Shown here one piece after another: positions 36,375-45,768 of a stretch of 64,000 nucleotides of DNA. This DNA is from Yersinia rochesterensis. Lineage in GTDB: Bacteria; Pseudomonadota; Gammaproteobacteria; Enterobacterales; Enterobacteriaceae. Location of the stretch: NCBI RefSeq assembly GCF_003600645.1, contig NZ_CP032482.1, forward strand, positions 1,054,001-1,118,000, read 5' to 3'. Numbering within the stretch: the stretch's first letter is position 1; every line of letters begins with the position of its first letter. Both the position numbers and the translations under genes were made by a program. The notes beneath the pieces were generated by a model. That model worked only from the letters and a program-made list of their open reading frames with translations, ran no database searches and was not told where the DNA came from.

Positions 36375-36953
36375 ATGAGTAGTAAAGAACAGAAAGCACC
36401 AAACGAGCAAGTCTCGGAAGAAATGGAAAATGCAGCAGAGCAGCAAGTGGAAGCGACACAAGAGACGGGTGAAGGTATAGAACCGCGTGTTGCCGAGCTT
36501 GAAGTGCAGTTGGCTGCGGCCTTACAACGTGAGCGCGAAAGCTTGCTACGCGCTAAGGCTGAAGTTGAGAATATCCGCCGTCGTACCGAACAGGATGTTG
36601 AAAAAGCGCATAAATTTGCGTTGGAAAAATTCTCATCAGAATTATTGCCTGTGATCGACAATCTAGAACGCGCGCTGGATACTGCCGACAAAACCAATGC
36701 GGAATTGACTGCGATGATAGAAGGCGTCGAGCTGACCCTAAAATCATTGCTCGATGCCGTAGGTAAATATGGTATTCAAGTTGTCAGCGAGACAAATGTA
36801 CCGTTTAACCCTGAAGTTCATCAGGCAATGACGATGCTTGAATCTGCTGATCACGAGCCAAACCACGTCATGATGGTGATGCAGAAAGGCTATACGCTGA
36901 ATGGCCGTTTGTTACGCCCGGCGATGGTCGCGGTATCTAAAGCAAAAGATTAA
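36375..36953 (+). CDS. grpE: GrpE, nucleotide exchange factor of DnaK
   Basis: 192 residues. An acidic, disordered N-terminus (about 1-40) is followed by a long coiled coil ([37 protein letters not shown]) and the C-terminal beta domain with the conserved [13 protein letters not shown]...[20 protein letters not shown]. It releases ADP from DnaK in the cytoplasm. The sigma-32 promoter upstream predicts heat induction. Confidence 0.97.
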   Translation: MSSKEQKAPNEQVSEEMENAAEQQVEATQETGEGIEPRVAELEVQLAAALQRERESLLRAKAEVENIRRRTEQDVEKAHKFALEKFSSELLPVIDNLERALDTADKTNAELTAMIEGVELTLKSLLDAVGKYGIQVVSETNVPFNPEVHQAMTMLESADHEPNHVMMVMQKGYTLNGRLLRPAMVAVSKAKD

Positions 36954-36969
36954 AGGTGTCCTGATAGGT

Positions 36970-36998
36970 AAAAGGCACCTTGATGGGTGCCTTTTTTA
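36970..36998 (+). terminator. terminator of grpE
   Basis: 10-bp stem aaaaggcacc / ggtgcctttt with T-run. Confidence 0.9.
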
Positions 36999-37021
36999 TT
37001 TTCTCTTTAGCCAATGACGTA

Positions 37022-37708
37022 TTATTCTGCCGTTGGCAGCTTAGGTTGCCAATCAATTGGTTGCTGACCATGCTGCTGCAATAGTTGGTTAGCGTGTGAA
37101 AAGTGTTTACAGCCAAGAAAGCCGCGATGTGCGGAGAGTGGTGATGGGTGTGGAGCTTTCAAAATAAAATGGCGCTGGGTATCAATGATTCGGCCCTTTT
37201 TCTGCGCATGTGCTCCCCACAGCATAAAAATTACACCATCACGATGTTCATTCAGCGCTGCAATAACTTTATCGGTAAAGGTTTCCCAGCCGAGGTTGGC
37301 GTGAGAGTGTGCATTACCCGCTTCGACTGTCAGCACAGTATTGAGTAGCAATACACCTTGCTCAGCCCAACTTTGTAAAAAACCATGGTTGGGGCGCTGG
37401 AAGCCGGGAATGTCAGTGGCCAGCTCTTTGTAGATGTTGACCAAAGAGGGCGGTGCGGGTACGCCGGGCAAGACGGAAAATGATAATCCATGAGCCTGAT
37501 TAGGGCCGTGGTATGGGTCTTGGCCCAAAATAACGACTTTGACCTGATCCAATTCAGTCAGACGAAAGGCATTAAAGACATCTTTTTGTGGCGGGTAGAT
37601 GGTTTTGCCAGCACTGCGCTCTGCTGCTACATAGGCCAGCGTATCTTTAAAGTAAGGTTGCTCTTTTTCGTGGCCGATCACATCGTGCCAGCTAAGGGAG
37701 GCGGACAT
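37022..37708 (-). CDS. ung: uracil-DNA glycosylase
   Basis: 228 residues. Catalytic water-activating loop [17 protein letters not shown], the [18 protein letters not shown] minor-groove loop and KLPTAE end identify family-1 UNG. It removes uracil from DNA. Start 37708 has AAGGAGAG. Convergent with grpE, divergent from grcA. Confidence 0.97.
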   Translation of the reverse strand: MSASLSWHDVIGHEKEQPYFKDTLAYVAAERSAGKTIYPPQKDVFNAFRLTELDQVKVVILGQDPYHGPNQAHGLSFSVLPGVPAPPSLVNIYKELATDIPGFQRPNHGFLQSWAEQGVLLLNTVLTVEAGNAHSHANLGWETFTDKVIAALNEHRDGVIFMLWGAHAQKKGRIIDTQRHFILKAPHPSPLSAHRGFLGCKHFSHANQLLQQHGQQPIDWQPKLPTAE

Positions 37709-38060
37709 AATCACTCTCCTTGGTTTCTCTAATATATTGATATGCGCTAGCTTACCGGTTCAAACCTGTGAGTGAAACTGTTAAACCAGAGTCTGTGATG
37801 TGATGATGTTTTTTTGACCTTTGTATGCAAAAAATGTTGAAATTTTACAAAAATAATTGCTGTGAGTCAGATTGATAAAATTGATATAAAACATAAATTT
37901 GCCAGTGACGCGATTGCTGTGGAGGTTAAAAGATTGATTTATATCAAAGAAACCTAGCTGCCTGACTGGTATATAGAACAATAAGACAACAATGGTTTTA
38001 CCAAATAACCAAGATAGTTTTTTCCCCTTGGAATTTATAGCCGTATTACGGAGGCCCCAA
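37709..38060. other. ung-grcA intergenic region
   Basis: About 350 bases with a divergent promoter region. Apart from the FNR box it holds several TTGATA-like AT-rich stretches (37875-37890) that might be further FNR or ArcA sites. No further gene. Confidence 0.5.
37934..37947 (+). promoter_or_regulatory. FNR box of grcA
   Basis: TTGAT-TTAT-ATCAA is a perfect FNR consensus palindrome, about 115 bases before the grcA start codon. E. coli yfiD/grcA is a classic FNR-activated gene. Confidence 0.9.
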
Positions 38061-38444
38061 ATGATTACTGGTATTCAAATTACTAAAGCTAACAATGAAG
38101 CCTTGCTGAACTCTTTCTGGCTGTTAGATGATGAAAAATCTGAATTGCGCTGTGTTTGCGCTAAAGCTGGTTACGCAGAAGACCAAATCGTTCCGGCCAG
38201 TGAGTTAGGCCAGATCGAATATCGTGAAGTTCCGCTGGAAGTGCAGCCAACTGTACGTGTTGAAGGTGGTCAGCATTTGAACGTAAACGTTCTGCGCCGC
38301 GAAACACTGGAAGATGCCGTCAAACATCCAGAGAAATATCCTCAGTTGACGATTCGTGTATCCGGCTATGCCGTACGTTTCAACGCACTGACACCAGAAC
38401 AACAGCGTGATGTGATTACGCGTACTTTCACTGAAAGTCTGTAA
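38061..38444 (+). CDS. grcA: autonomous glycyl radical cofactor GrcA (YfiD)
   Basis: 127 residues. The C-terminal glycyl radical motif [21 protein letters not shown] carries the radical glycine. The protein substitutes for the damaged C-terminus of pyruvate formate-lyase after oxygen or acid exposure. [23 protein letters not shown] is typical. Start 38061 has CGGAGG; FNR control upstream. Confidence 0.97.
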   Translation: MITGIQITKANNEALLNSFWLLDDEKSELRCVCAKAGYAEDQIVPASELGQIEYREVPLEVQPTVRVEGGQHLNVNVLRRETLEDAVKHPEKYPQLTIRVSGYAVRFNALTPEQQRDVITRTFTESL

Positions 38445-38491
38445 TTCTTGTCATAGTAATTAATTTTCAAAACGTTAAATTTGAAAATGTT

Positions 38492-38519
38492 AAGGGAGCC
38501 TCTTCGGCTCCCTTTTTTT
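38492..38519 (+). terminator. terminator of grcA
   Basis: 9-bp stem aagggagcc / ggctccctt with T-run. Confidence 0.9.
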
Positions 38520-38935
38520 GTTCCTGTGATTTATTCGTCGGGAAGTCAGACGGTGATCACCATCTTTAGCTTATATAAATATTATCAAATCTATTTAATA
38601 ACTCATCCGATGTATCGATAGATAAAGCTATTGGGCCTGACTCAATATCAACAACCCGAAAGTTTTGCTGCCGCGATCATAGCCGGGCGCGAGATCCAGG
38701 TGTTGATCCTGAAGTGCGCAATAAGCAGGGGCGACATTGCAACAGCATTTAGCGATGATACCGCTGAATATCCAACGCGTCGAAATACAACAAAAATATC
38801 AGCAATTGAATGCCTGGCTTCGAGGTAAAAAACTTGCAGCGGTTTATCAGCAATAGTGTTCAATTTGTTAGTTTTGGGCTGAAATACTTTACTGAGAAAT
38901 GTAGTTCTGAGGATTTTATCTAGTTGATAAAAAAT

Positions 38936-38966
38936 AAAAAAGCCGCTGTTAATAAGCGGCTTTTTT
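38936..38966. terminator. bidirectional terminator at srmB 3' end
   Basis: Stem aaaaagccgct / agcggcttttt with a 7-base loop, A-run left and T-run right. Confidence 0.9.
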
Positions 38967-38980
38967 GTCAGAGTATTGAG

Positions 38981-40300
38981 TTAACTCTTAGTCTCTGGCT
39001 TGTCTTTTGGCTTACGGCGCTTACCCACATTTTTAGCGTCGCGATGACGAACTTTAACCTTCGCTTTCTCTTTGCCCGCCTCTTTTAGCTCTTTACGCTT
39101 CGCTAAAACTTTTTTAGACGGTTTGCCCGTGCTCTTTTCGCTCGGGGCCCTGCTGGTTGGCCGCAGTTCATCAATCACACGTGGCTTCAGTGGCTCTTTC
39201 AGATAACGGCCAATTCTACCCAGCAATAAGTGGTCATGTGCTTCAACCAGTGAAATAGCGACACCTTTGCGCCCTGCACGGCCAGTACGACCAATGCGGT
39301 GAAGATAGACGTCAGCAGTAAGTGGCAGATCGAAGTTGAATACATGGCTGATATCGTCAATATCCAAGCCGCGTGAAGCAATATCAGTAGCCACCAGAAC
39401 ATTAACCCGGCCATCACTTAGACGGATAACGGCTTCAGTGCGCTTGGCCTGTACCATTTCGCCCTCAAGGAACCAGGCGTTAATCCCTGCTTCACGTAAC
39501 CAACTGACCAACTGATGCACTTTTTCACGGGTACGCACGAAAATAATGGATTTCTGCACTTCCGGTTGCTTAAGCAAATGCACCAGCAAGGCCGTTTTGT
39601 GTTCAATATCGTCAGCACGGTAATACCATTGCTGAATTTTTTTACGTTCACGGCGTGATGGGTCGGCTTCCAGCTCTACCGGCTCAGTCAGGATACGCTC
39701 TGCAAATTCACGAATAGCTTCCCCTTCCAGCGTGGCTGAGAAGAGTAAGGTTTGCTTGCGCCAGCGGGTTTCTGCCGAGATCGTTTCAATATCTTGAGCG
39801 AAGCCCATATCGAGCATACGGTCAGCTTCGTCTAGAATCAGGGTTTCTACTGCCCGACAGTCAAAGTTTTCTTCTTTGATGTATTGCAGCAAGCGGCCCG
39901 TTGTCGCCACTACAATATCCTGATTCTCACTAAAGACTTCCGCGTGGTTCATATAAGCCACACCACCGGTAATCGTCGCGATATCCAGTTGAGTATGCTT
40001 AGCCAGTTCACGGGCTTGATCCGCAACCTGCATGGCTAACTCACGGGTTGGTGTCAGGATCAGAATTCGTGGTGGGCCAGATTTTTTGCGTGGGAAATCC
40101 AGCAAATGCTGCAAGGCGGGCAGCAAAAAGGCGGCAGTTTTGCCCGTACCTGTGGGCGCCGAACCCAATACATCACGCCCATCCATAGCGGGGGGAATAG
40201 CCGCAGCTTGAATGGCAGTCGGGCGCTCATAGCCTTTGTCGCGCAATGCGTCAATTAGGCGTTCATCGAGATCGAGTTCGGAAAAAGTGGTTACAGTCAT
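38981..40300 (-). CDS. srmB: ATP-dependent RNA helicase SrmB
   Basis: 439 residues. DEAD-box motifs: Q-motif near YERPTAIQ, motif I APTGTGKT, II LDEADRML, III FSATLEG, VI HRIGRTGRAG. A basic, Lys-rich tail (SKKVLAKRKELKEAGKEKAKVK) follows the helicase core. SrmB assists early 50S ribosome assembly, mainly at low temperature. The order srmB-trmN6-nadB-rpoE is conserved in enteric genomes. Start 40300 has GAGGAAGACC. Confidence 0.96.
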   Translation of the reverse strand: MTVTTFSELDLDERLIDALRDKGYERPTAIQAAAIPPAMDGRDVLGSAPTGTGKTAAFLLPALQHLLDFPRKKSGPPRILILTPTRELAMQVADQARELAKHTQLDIATITGGVAYMNHAEVFSENQDIVVATTGRLLQYIKEENFDCRAVETLILDEADRMLDMGFAQDIETISAETRWRKQTLLFSATLEGEAIREFAERILTEPVELEADPSRRERKKIQQWYYRADDIEHKTALLVHLLKQPEVQKSIIFVRTREKVHQLVSWLREAGINAWFLEGEMVQAKRTEAVIRLSDGRVNVLVATDIASRGLDIDDISHVFNFDLPLTADVYLHRIGRTGRAGRKGVAISLVEAHDHLLLGRIGRYLKEPLKPRVIDELRPTSRAPSEKSTGKPSKKVLAKRKELKEAGKEKAKVKVRHRDAKNVGKRRKPKDKPETKS

Positions 40301-40444
40301 GGTCTTCCTCTACTTGGGGCGCCGATTATAGACGGGTTAGCCGAATTCTTCACCTGTTTAAGCGGTAATGATGTCTTTTCCCTTCAATCATATTGTCCTA
40401 TGCTACGCCAGTTGTAGATTTTGATGACTAATGTGGGCGAGTAA

Positions 40445-41179
40445 TTGAAAAAAAAACTGGCGTTGCGTAGTGGTGGTTTCACGTTTAAACAATTCTTTGT
40501 GGCACATGATCGCTGCGCGATGAAAGTGGGCACAGATGGTGTCCTACTGGGTGCTTGGGCACCAGTAGAAAAAGCGCGCAAAGTGCTGGATATTGGCTGC
40601 GGCAGTGGACTTATTGCTTTGATGATAGCCCAGCGCTCGGCATCTGAGGTCATGATTGACGGTGTAGAGCTGGAATCTGAGGCGGCACAGCAAGCCAACA
40701 ACAACGCGGCGCAATCGCCGTGGGCGGATCGGGTTCGTATTTATGAGCAAGATGTACACCAGTTTGCTGAAAACCATCTTCATCAATATGACCTGATTGT
40801 CAGTAATCCACCTTATTTTGCTCCAGCAGTTGCTTGTCGCGATGAAGCTAGAGATACCGCACGTTACACCGGATCCTTAACTCACGATGCTTTGTTAAAT
40901 TGCGCTGAGAAGCTTATCACAGAGGAGGGGCTATTTTGTGTGGTTTTGCCCCACGATTTAGGTGTCGAGCTCAGCCGTCTTGCAGTACAACAAAATTGGT
41001 TTATCCGTTGCCAAGTTGATATCAGAGATCGTCCCGGTAAACCATTACATCGCATGTTGCTGATGTTATCACTTCAATCCGGCGAAACTGAATTCCAGCA
41101 ATTGGATTTGCGTCAATCGGAAGGTGTGTATTCACCGGAGTTTTGCACGTTAATCAGTGAGTTTTATCTAAAATATTAG
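40445..41179 (+). CDS. trmN6: tRNA1(Val) adenine(37)-N6-methyltransferase TrmN6
   Basis: 244 residues starting at TTG 40445, as an upstream in-frame TAA excludes an ATG. The N-terminus GGFTFKQFFVAHDRCAMKVGTDGVLLGAW is strongly conserved with E. coli YfiC. SAM-binding LDIGCGSGLIALM and catalytic NPPYF identify it. It methylates A37 of tRNA-Val. Divergent from srmB. Confidence 0.93.
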   Translation: MKKKLALRSGGFTFKQFFVAHDRCAMKVGTDGVLLGAWAPVEKARKVLDIGCGSGLIALMIAQRSASEVMIDGVELESEAAQQANNNAAQSPWADRVRIYEQDVHQFAENHLHQYDLIVSNPPYFAPAVACRDEARDTARYTGSLTHDALLNCAEKLITEEGLFCVVLPHDLGVELSRLAVQQNWFIRCQVDIRDRPGKPLHRMLLMLSLQSGETEFQQLDLRQSEGVYSPEFCTLISEFYLKY

Positions 41180-41258
41180 CAAGTTGCCAAAACCGTGGAA
41201 ATGGTGCTGGAGGGCGCGATATTCTATATTCGCAAAAAATATTGCGCCCTTAAATGTA

Positions 41259-42860
41259 TTACGGATGGAGAATAGTGGGTTTTGGATTGTCAATTTGATC
41301 AGGATAATCAAGAGTATAGTGCAACCCTCTGCTCTCTTTTCGTTCCATGGCGCAACGCACAATTAACTCGGCAACTTGTACCAGATTGCGTAATTCCAGT
41401 AAGTTATTCGAGATACGGAAATTGGCATAATATTCATCAATTTCCTGCTGCAATGTATTAATCCGGCGCAGGGCACGTTCTAAGCGTTTGGTCGTCCGAA
41501 CAATGCCGACGTAGTCCCACATAAATAAGCGTAATTCATGCCAGTTATGTTGAATGACAACGCGTTCATCGGAGTTATCAACACGACTTTCATCCCAATC
41601 AGGTAAATGCGGGGCCAGCTTAGCTGTCGGCAGACGCAAAAGAATATCCTCAGCAGCTGACCAACCATAGACAAGGCATTCTAGTAATGAATTGGATGCC
41701 ATACGGTTAGCGCCATGTAAGCCGGTATAACTGACTTCGCCAATCGCGTATAACCCATCCAAATCCGTGCGCCCGTGTTGATCGACCATCACACCGCCGC
41801 AGGTATAATGTGCGGCTGGGACGATTGGAATGGCTTCTTTGGTTAGATCGATCCCCAAAGACAGCAGTTTTTCGTAAATCATCGGGAAATGTTGCATGAC
41901 GAAATCAGTGGGTTTATGGCTGATATCGAGGTACATACAATCAGCACCAAGGCGTTTCATTTCGTGGTCAATGGCGCGCGCGACGATATCGCGTGGTGCG
42001 AGTTCACCTCGTGCGTCAAAATCGAGCATGAAACGGCTACCATCAGGGCGTTTAAGGTAAGCGCCCTCACCGCGCAAGGCTTCGGTCAGTAAAAAGTTGC
42101 GAGCTTGCGGGTGGAACAGGCAAGTAGGATGGAATTGGTTAAATTCCAGATTAGCGACCCGACAACCGGCACGCCATGCCATGGCAATTCCATCACCAGA
42201 GGAAATATCCGGATTGGTGGTGTATTGATAAACTTTAGCGGCACCGCCTGTTGCTAACACAACGGCCTTGGCCCGAAAAGTTTCAACTTTCTCTAGCTCG
42301 CGGTTCCAGATATAAGCGCCAACGACGCGTTTCGTCCCCGCCAGACCAATTTTATTGGACGTGATAAGATCGACTGCATTGCAGCGCTCTTTAACTAAAA
42401 TATTCGGATGGGTGCTTGCTTTGCCTACCAGGGTGGTCTCTACTTCTTTGCCTGTAGCATCCGCGGTATGTAATATACGCCGATGGCTGTGGCCGCCCTC
42501 ACGGGTAAGGTGATAACGTTCTTCGCCGCTGGCATTGGTCTCGGTATCAAAAAGGACACCTTGATCAATCAGCCATTGCACACAAGAACGTGCATTGCTG
42601 GCGATAAACTCGACAGCTTCTTTGTCGCAAAGCCCCGCGCCAGCAATTAGAGTGTCATCAACGTGTGAACTGATGCTGTCAGTTTCATCAAAAACGGCAG
42701 CAATACCCCCCTGAGCATAAAAAGTGGCGCCTTCATTAAGTGGCCCTTTGCTCAGAACAGTGACTTTACAATATGGTGCAAGACGCAAAGCCAATGACAA
42801 ACCGGCAGCGCCACTCCCGATGATCAATACATCGCTAACGTGTTCAGATGATGATGGCAT
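41259..42860 (-). CDS. nadB: L-aspartate oxidase NadB
   Basis: 533 residues. FAD-binding [17 protein letters not shown] near the N-terminus, substrate-site [27 protein letters not shown] and the helical C-terminal domain ending in the [13 protein letters not shown] motif. First step of NAD synthesis from aspartate. Start 42860 ([15 protein letters not shown]) gives the usual N-terminus; an ATG 12 codons upstream is also possible and neither has a clear ribosome-binding site. Divergent from rpoE. Confidence 0.95.
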   Translation of the reverse strand: MPSSSEHVSDVLIIGSGAAGLSLALRLAPYCKVTVLSKGPLNEGATFYAQGGIAAVFDETDSISSHVDDTLIAGAGLCDKEAVEFIASNARSCVQWLIDQGVLFDTETNASGEERYHLTREGGHSHRRILHTADATGKEVETTLVGKASTHPNILVKERCNAVDLITSNKIGLAGTKRVVGAYIWNRELEKVETFRAKAVVLATGGAAKVYQYTTNPDISSGDGIAMAWRAGCRVANLEFNQFHPTCLFHPQARNFLLTEALRGEGAYLKRPDGSRFMLDFDARGELAPRDIVARAIDHEMKRLGADCMYLDISHKPTDFVMQHFPMIYEKLLSLGIDLTKEAIPIVPAAHYTCGGVMVDQHGRTDLDGLYAIGEVSYTGLHGANRMASNSLLECLVYGWSAAEDILLRLPTAKLAPHLPDWDESRVDNSDERVVIQHNWHELRLFMWDYVGIVRTTKRLERALRRINTLQQEIDEYYANFRISNNLLELRNLVQVAELIVRCAMERKESRGLHYTLDYPDQIDNPKPTILHP

Positions 42861-42972
42861 ATCGTATGATGTGTGCAGAAGAAGAGTGAAATTCATGTTA
42901 GCCTATCTGCCAGAGCAAAAGCTATGGCTATAAGATGTCTAAAGAATATTCAGACAAATAATCTGGCATCAT

Positions 42973-43000
42973 GGAACTTTGCAAACTTTATAAACTCCAA
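42973..43000 (+). promoter_or_regulatory. sigma-E autoregulatory promoter of rpoE
   Basis: GGAACTT (42973-42979), 16-base spacer, TCCAA (42996-43000): close to the sigma-E consensus GGAACTT-N16-TCTRA. It places the RNA start near 43007 and agrees with the known autoregulated rpoE promoter. Confidence 0.75.
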
Positions 43001-43028
43001 GCGTGTGCTTGCTCAGGAAAATAAATAT

Positions 43029-43088
43029 ATGGCTGGCAGTACTCTTTTTAGCGTGGGGATAGATTTCGGGAGAGTTCACCTCGGATGA
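43029..43088 (+). CDS. short leader ORF coupled to rpoE (RseD-like)
   Basis: ATG 43029 opens a 19-codon frame (MAGSTLFSVGIDFGRVHLG) whose TGA overlaps the rpoE ATG as ATGA. It is the only in-frame ATG after the predicted sigma-E start site; AGGA lies about ten bases upstream. In E. coli the rseD leader ORF overlaps rpoE in the same way and its translation sets rpoE expression. The peptide sequence itself is not obviously conserved apart from the C-terminal R/G-x-H-L-G-type end. Confidence 0.45.
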   Translation: MAGSTLFSVGIDFGRVHLG

Positions 43089-43660
43089 GCGAGCAGTTAA
43101 CGGATCAAATGCTGGTTGAACGGGTCCAGAAAGGCGATCAGCAATCGTTCAATTTACTGGTAATTCGATACCAGCATAAGGTTGCGAGCCTCGTATCCCG
43201 CTATGTACCTCAGGGTGATGTTCCTGATGTAGTTCAAGAATCTTTTATTAAGGCCTATCGCGCCCTAGAGTCGTTCCGTGGCGACAGTGCCTTTTATACT
43301 TGGCTTTACCGTATCGCTGTTAATACAGCAAAAAACTATTTAGTCGCTCAGGGGCGGCGCCCACCATCCAGTGATGTAGATGCAAATGATGCTGAAAATT
43401 ACGAAAATGCGGGTGCATTGAAAGAAATATCGAACCCTGAGAACTTAATGTTGTCTGAAGAATTGAGGCAGATAGTTTTTAAAACCATAGAGTCACTTCC
43501 TGAAGATCTCCGGATGGCGATTACACTCAGGGAGTTAGATGGTCTAAGCTATGAAGAGATAGCCGTCATTATGGACTGTCCGGTAGGTACTGTTCGTTCC
43601 CGTATCTTCCGTGCCAGAGAGGCTATCGATAATAAAGTTCAGCCGCTGATTCAGCGATAA
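43085..43660 (+). CDS. rpoE: RNA polymerase sigma-E factor
   Basis: 191 residues, usual length. Region 2 (RYQHKVASLVSRYVPQGDVPDVVQ, SAFYTWLYRIAVNTAKNYLVAQGRR) and region 4 (ITLRELDGLSYEEIAVIMDCPVGTVRSRIFRAREAI) are near-identical to E. coli. It directs the envelope-stress response and is sequestered by RseA. First gene of rpoE-rseABC. Confidence 0.98.
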   Translation: MSEQLTDQMLVERVQKGDQQSFNLLVIRYQHKVASLVSRYVPQGDVPDVVQESFIKAYRALESFRGDSAFYTWLYRIAVNTAKNYLVAQGRRPPSSDVDANDAENYENAGALKEISNPENLMLSEELRQIVFKTIESLPEDLRMAITLRELDGLSYEEIAVIMDCPVGTVRSRIFRAREAIDNKVQPLIQR

Positions 43661-43683
43661 GCGGACACACAAAGGGTATTTGC

Positions 43684-44340
43684 ATGCAGAAAGAAAAGCT
43701 TTCCGCTCTGATGGACGGAGAAACTCTTGATAGTGAGCTGATGGGTTCTTTATCGAAAGATAAAGCATTACAGCAAAGCTGGCAGAGCTATCATTTAATC
43801 CGTGATACCCTGCGGGGGGACGTTGGTGAAGCCTTGCATCTGGATATCGCCAGTCGTGTCGCAGAGGCGCTCAAAAATGAGCCAGCTCGTTTTGTTCCTA
43901 TTGCTGTACCTGAATCTCAGCCGCAACCACATGTTTGGCAAAAAATGCCTTTCTGGCAAAAAGTTCGCCCATGGGCCAGCCAAATTACCCAAGTTGGGGT
44001 TGCTGCGTGTGTTTCTCTCGCCGTTATTGTTGGCGTTCAGCAATATAACCAACCAGCATCTGGTAATTTACAGCCAGAAGCACCTGCTTTTAATACGTTA
44101 CCGATGATGGGTAAAGCTTCACCGGTCAGTTTTGGTGTGCCAGCTGATGGTTCTTTTGGGACAACTCAACAGCATCAGGTTCAAGAGCAACGTCGTCGCG
44201 TGAATATGATGACGCAGTTGCAAGATTTTGAATTACAACGCCGTTTACCACAAACTGAGTTGTCGCAGGTGCCTTCAGCATCAACACAAGCCGCTATTCA
44301 GGTCCCTGGAACTCAGTCCTTAGGAATGCAGCAGCAGTAA
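43684..44340 (+). CDS. rseA: anti-sigma-E factor RseA
   Basis: 218 residues. The N-terminal sigma-binding part (MQKEKLSALMDGETLDSEL) is cytoplasmic, a membrane segment follows (about 97-118, VGVAACVSLAVIVGVQQYN), and the periplasmic part is rich in Gln. DegS and RseP cleavage release sigma-E. The gene overlaps rseB by one base. Confidence 0.96.
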   Translation: MQKEKLSALMDGETLDSELMGSLSKDKALQQSWQSYHLIRDTLRGDVGEALHLDIASRVAEALKNEPARFVPIAVPESQPQPHVWQKMPFWQKVRPWASQITQVGVAACVSLAVIVGVQQYNQPASGNLQPEAPAFNTLPMMGKASPVSFGVPADGSFGTTQQHQVQEQRRRVNMMTQLQDFELQRRLPQTELSQVPSASTQAAIQVPGTQSLGMQQQ

Positions 44341-45296
44341 TGAAGCAATTTTGGTTTTCCGTCTGTTTAATGGCGGGCAGCCTGTTCATGCCAGCAATTG
44401 CTTCGGCGGATACTGCGCCGATAGCAATGCTGCAGGGTATGAGCGCTGCCAGTCAATCGCTCAATTATGAGCTATCGTACATAAATGTTAACAAACAAGG
44501 GATTGATTCTCTTCGCTATCGCCATGCCATCTTGGATAAAAAAACGTTAGCGCAATTGCTGCGTATGGATGGCCCTCGTACTGAGATCATACAACGTGGT
44601 GATGAAATAAGTTATTTCGAGCCAGGATTTGACTCTTTTACGTTGAGTGGTGAGCATATTGTTGATGCTTTGCCTTCTGTGGTATTCCCCGATTTTGAAA
44701 AACTATCAAAACATTATAACTATATTGCACTCGGTCGTGCTCGTGTAGCTGATAGACCATGCCAGGTTATCAGAGTAGTCGCCCGTGACAGTACGAGATA
44801 CAGTTATATTATTTGGATGGATGAGACAACAAAACTTCCTATGCGGATAGATTTGTTAGATCGCGATGGTGAAACACTCGAGCAGTTCCGGGTGATTTCT
44901 TTTGCTGTCGGCGAGCCTATTCAGGAAATTCTGCGGGGAGTATTAAAACTATCCTTACCGCCATTGCTTGCTTTACCAGCAAAAACCAAGGTGGATTTTA
45001 GTTGGGTTCCGCGTTGGTTACCTGAGGGGGTGACTGAGGTTTCTCATAGTCGCCGTACATTACCTAATATGGATACGCCAACTGAATCACGACTCTATTC
45101 TGATGGTCTTTTTAGTTTTTCGGTGAATGTGAACCCAGCGGGTAAAGATGCGCTTTCCGAACAGTCACTGCGCCAAGGGCGTCGTACTGTCCATTCTGAA
45201 ACTCGTAATAATGTAGAAATCACCGTAGTCGGTGAGTTACCTCCATCAACGGCAAAACGTATTGCCGATAGTGTGGTTTTGGAGTCGGCTAAATGA
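44340..45296 (+). CDS. rseB: sigma-E regulator RseB
   Basis: 318 residues with a signal peptide (cleavage near AIASA-D). The mature protein carries the LolA-like fold (RYRHAILDKKTLAQLLRMDGPRTEIIQRG) and the C-terminal domain (WVPRWLPEGVTEVSHSRR). It shields RseA from DegS until lipopolysaccharide or misfolded porins displace it. Starts at the TAATG overlap with rseA. Confidence 0.96.
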   Translation: MKQFWFSVCLMAGSLFMPAIASADTAPIAMLQGMSAASQSLNYELSYINVNKQGIDSLRYRHAILDKKTLAQLLRMDGPRTEIIQRGDEISYFEPGFDSFTLSGEHIVDALPSVVFPDFEKLSKHYNYIALGRARVADRPCQVIRVVARDSTRYSYIIWMDETTKLPMRIDLLDRDGETLEQFRVISFAVGEPIQEILRGVLKLSLPPLLALPAKTKVDFSWVPRWLPEGVTEVSHSRRTLPNMDTPTESRLYSDGLFSFSVNVNPAGKDALSEQSLRQGRRTVHSETRNNVEITVVGELPPSTAKRIADSVVLESAK

Positions 45297-45754
45297 TGAA
45301 AGAATGGGCAACAGTTATCTCATGGGAAAATGGGGTGGCACTTTTACGTTGCGAACCGCATTCGGGGTGTGGGAGCTGTAATGCACGTTCAGGATGTGGC
45401 AGTCATTTATTGAATGAATTGGGGCCAGAATCTGAACATCAATTAAAAATAGCGATTTCACAACCACTCGAACCTGGGCAAAAAGTTGAGGTTGGAATCA
45501 GTGAAGGTAGCTTATTGCGTTCTGCTGCTTTGGTTTATTTGACCCCATTAGTTGGTTTAATAATGGGGGGGGCTTTGTTTCAAAATTTATTTGTCACCGA
45601 TGCTTTTACAGCGTTTGGTGCTATTTTAGGTGCGGGTTTAGGCTTTTTATTGGCCCGAGCTGTAGCTATTAATATTGAAAGAAAAAGTGATTATCAACCT
45701 ACTGTCTTGCAAATTGGTTTACCGCCAGCAGTTATGCGTATTCAACAAGAGTAA
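45293..45754 (+). CDS. rseC: RseC, SoxR-reducing system/sigma-E operon membrane protein
   Basis: 153 residues. Cysteine-rich N-terminal domain (RCEPHSGCGSCNARSGCGSHLLNELGP, four cysteines with C-x2-C and C-x4-C spacing) and two membrane helices (about 73-125). Takes part in SoxR reduction and in sigma-E control. Two adjacent ATG codons (45293, 45296); the first overlaps the rseB stop by four bases. Confidence 0.94.
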   Translation: MMKEWATVISWENGVALLRCEPHSGCGSCNARSGCGSHLLNELGPESEHQLKIAISQPLEPGQKVEVGISEGSLLRSAALVYLTPLVGLIMGGALFQNLFVTDAFTAFGAILGAGLGFLLARAVAINIERKSDYQPTVLQIGLPPAVMRIQQE

Positions 45755-45768
45755 TTCTTCGCTACCTA

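Larger units (their letters stand above)
38445..38980. other. grcA-srmB intergenic region with possible gene remnant
   Basis: About 535 bases. It contains the grcA and srmB terminators and, at 38631-38856, short open stretches in different frames (for example ATG 38755 to TAG 38856, ending NAWLRGKKLAAVYQQ) that look like a degraded gene but match nothing I recognise. Confidence 0.35.

Noticed and set aside
42873..43028. Longer upstream version of the leader ORF before rpoE
   Set aside because: It would start before the predicted sigma-E transcript and overlaps the nadB start region without a ribosome-binding site.
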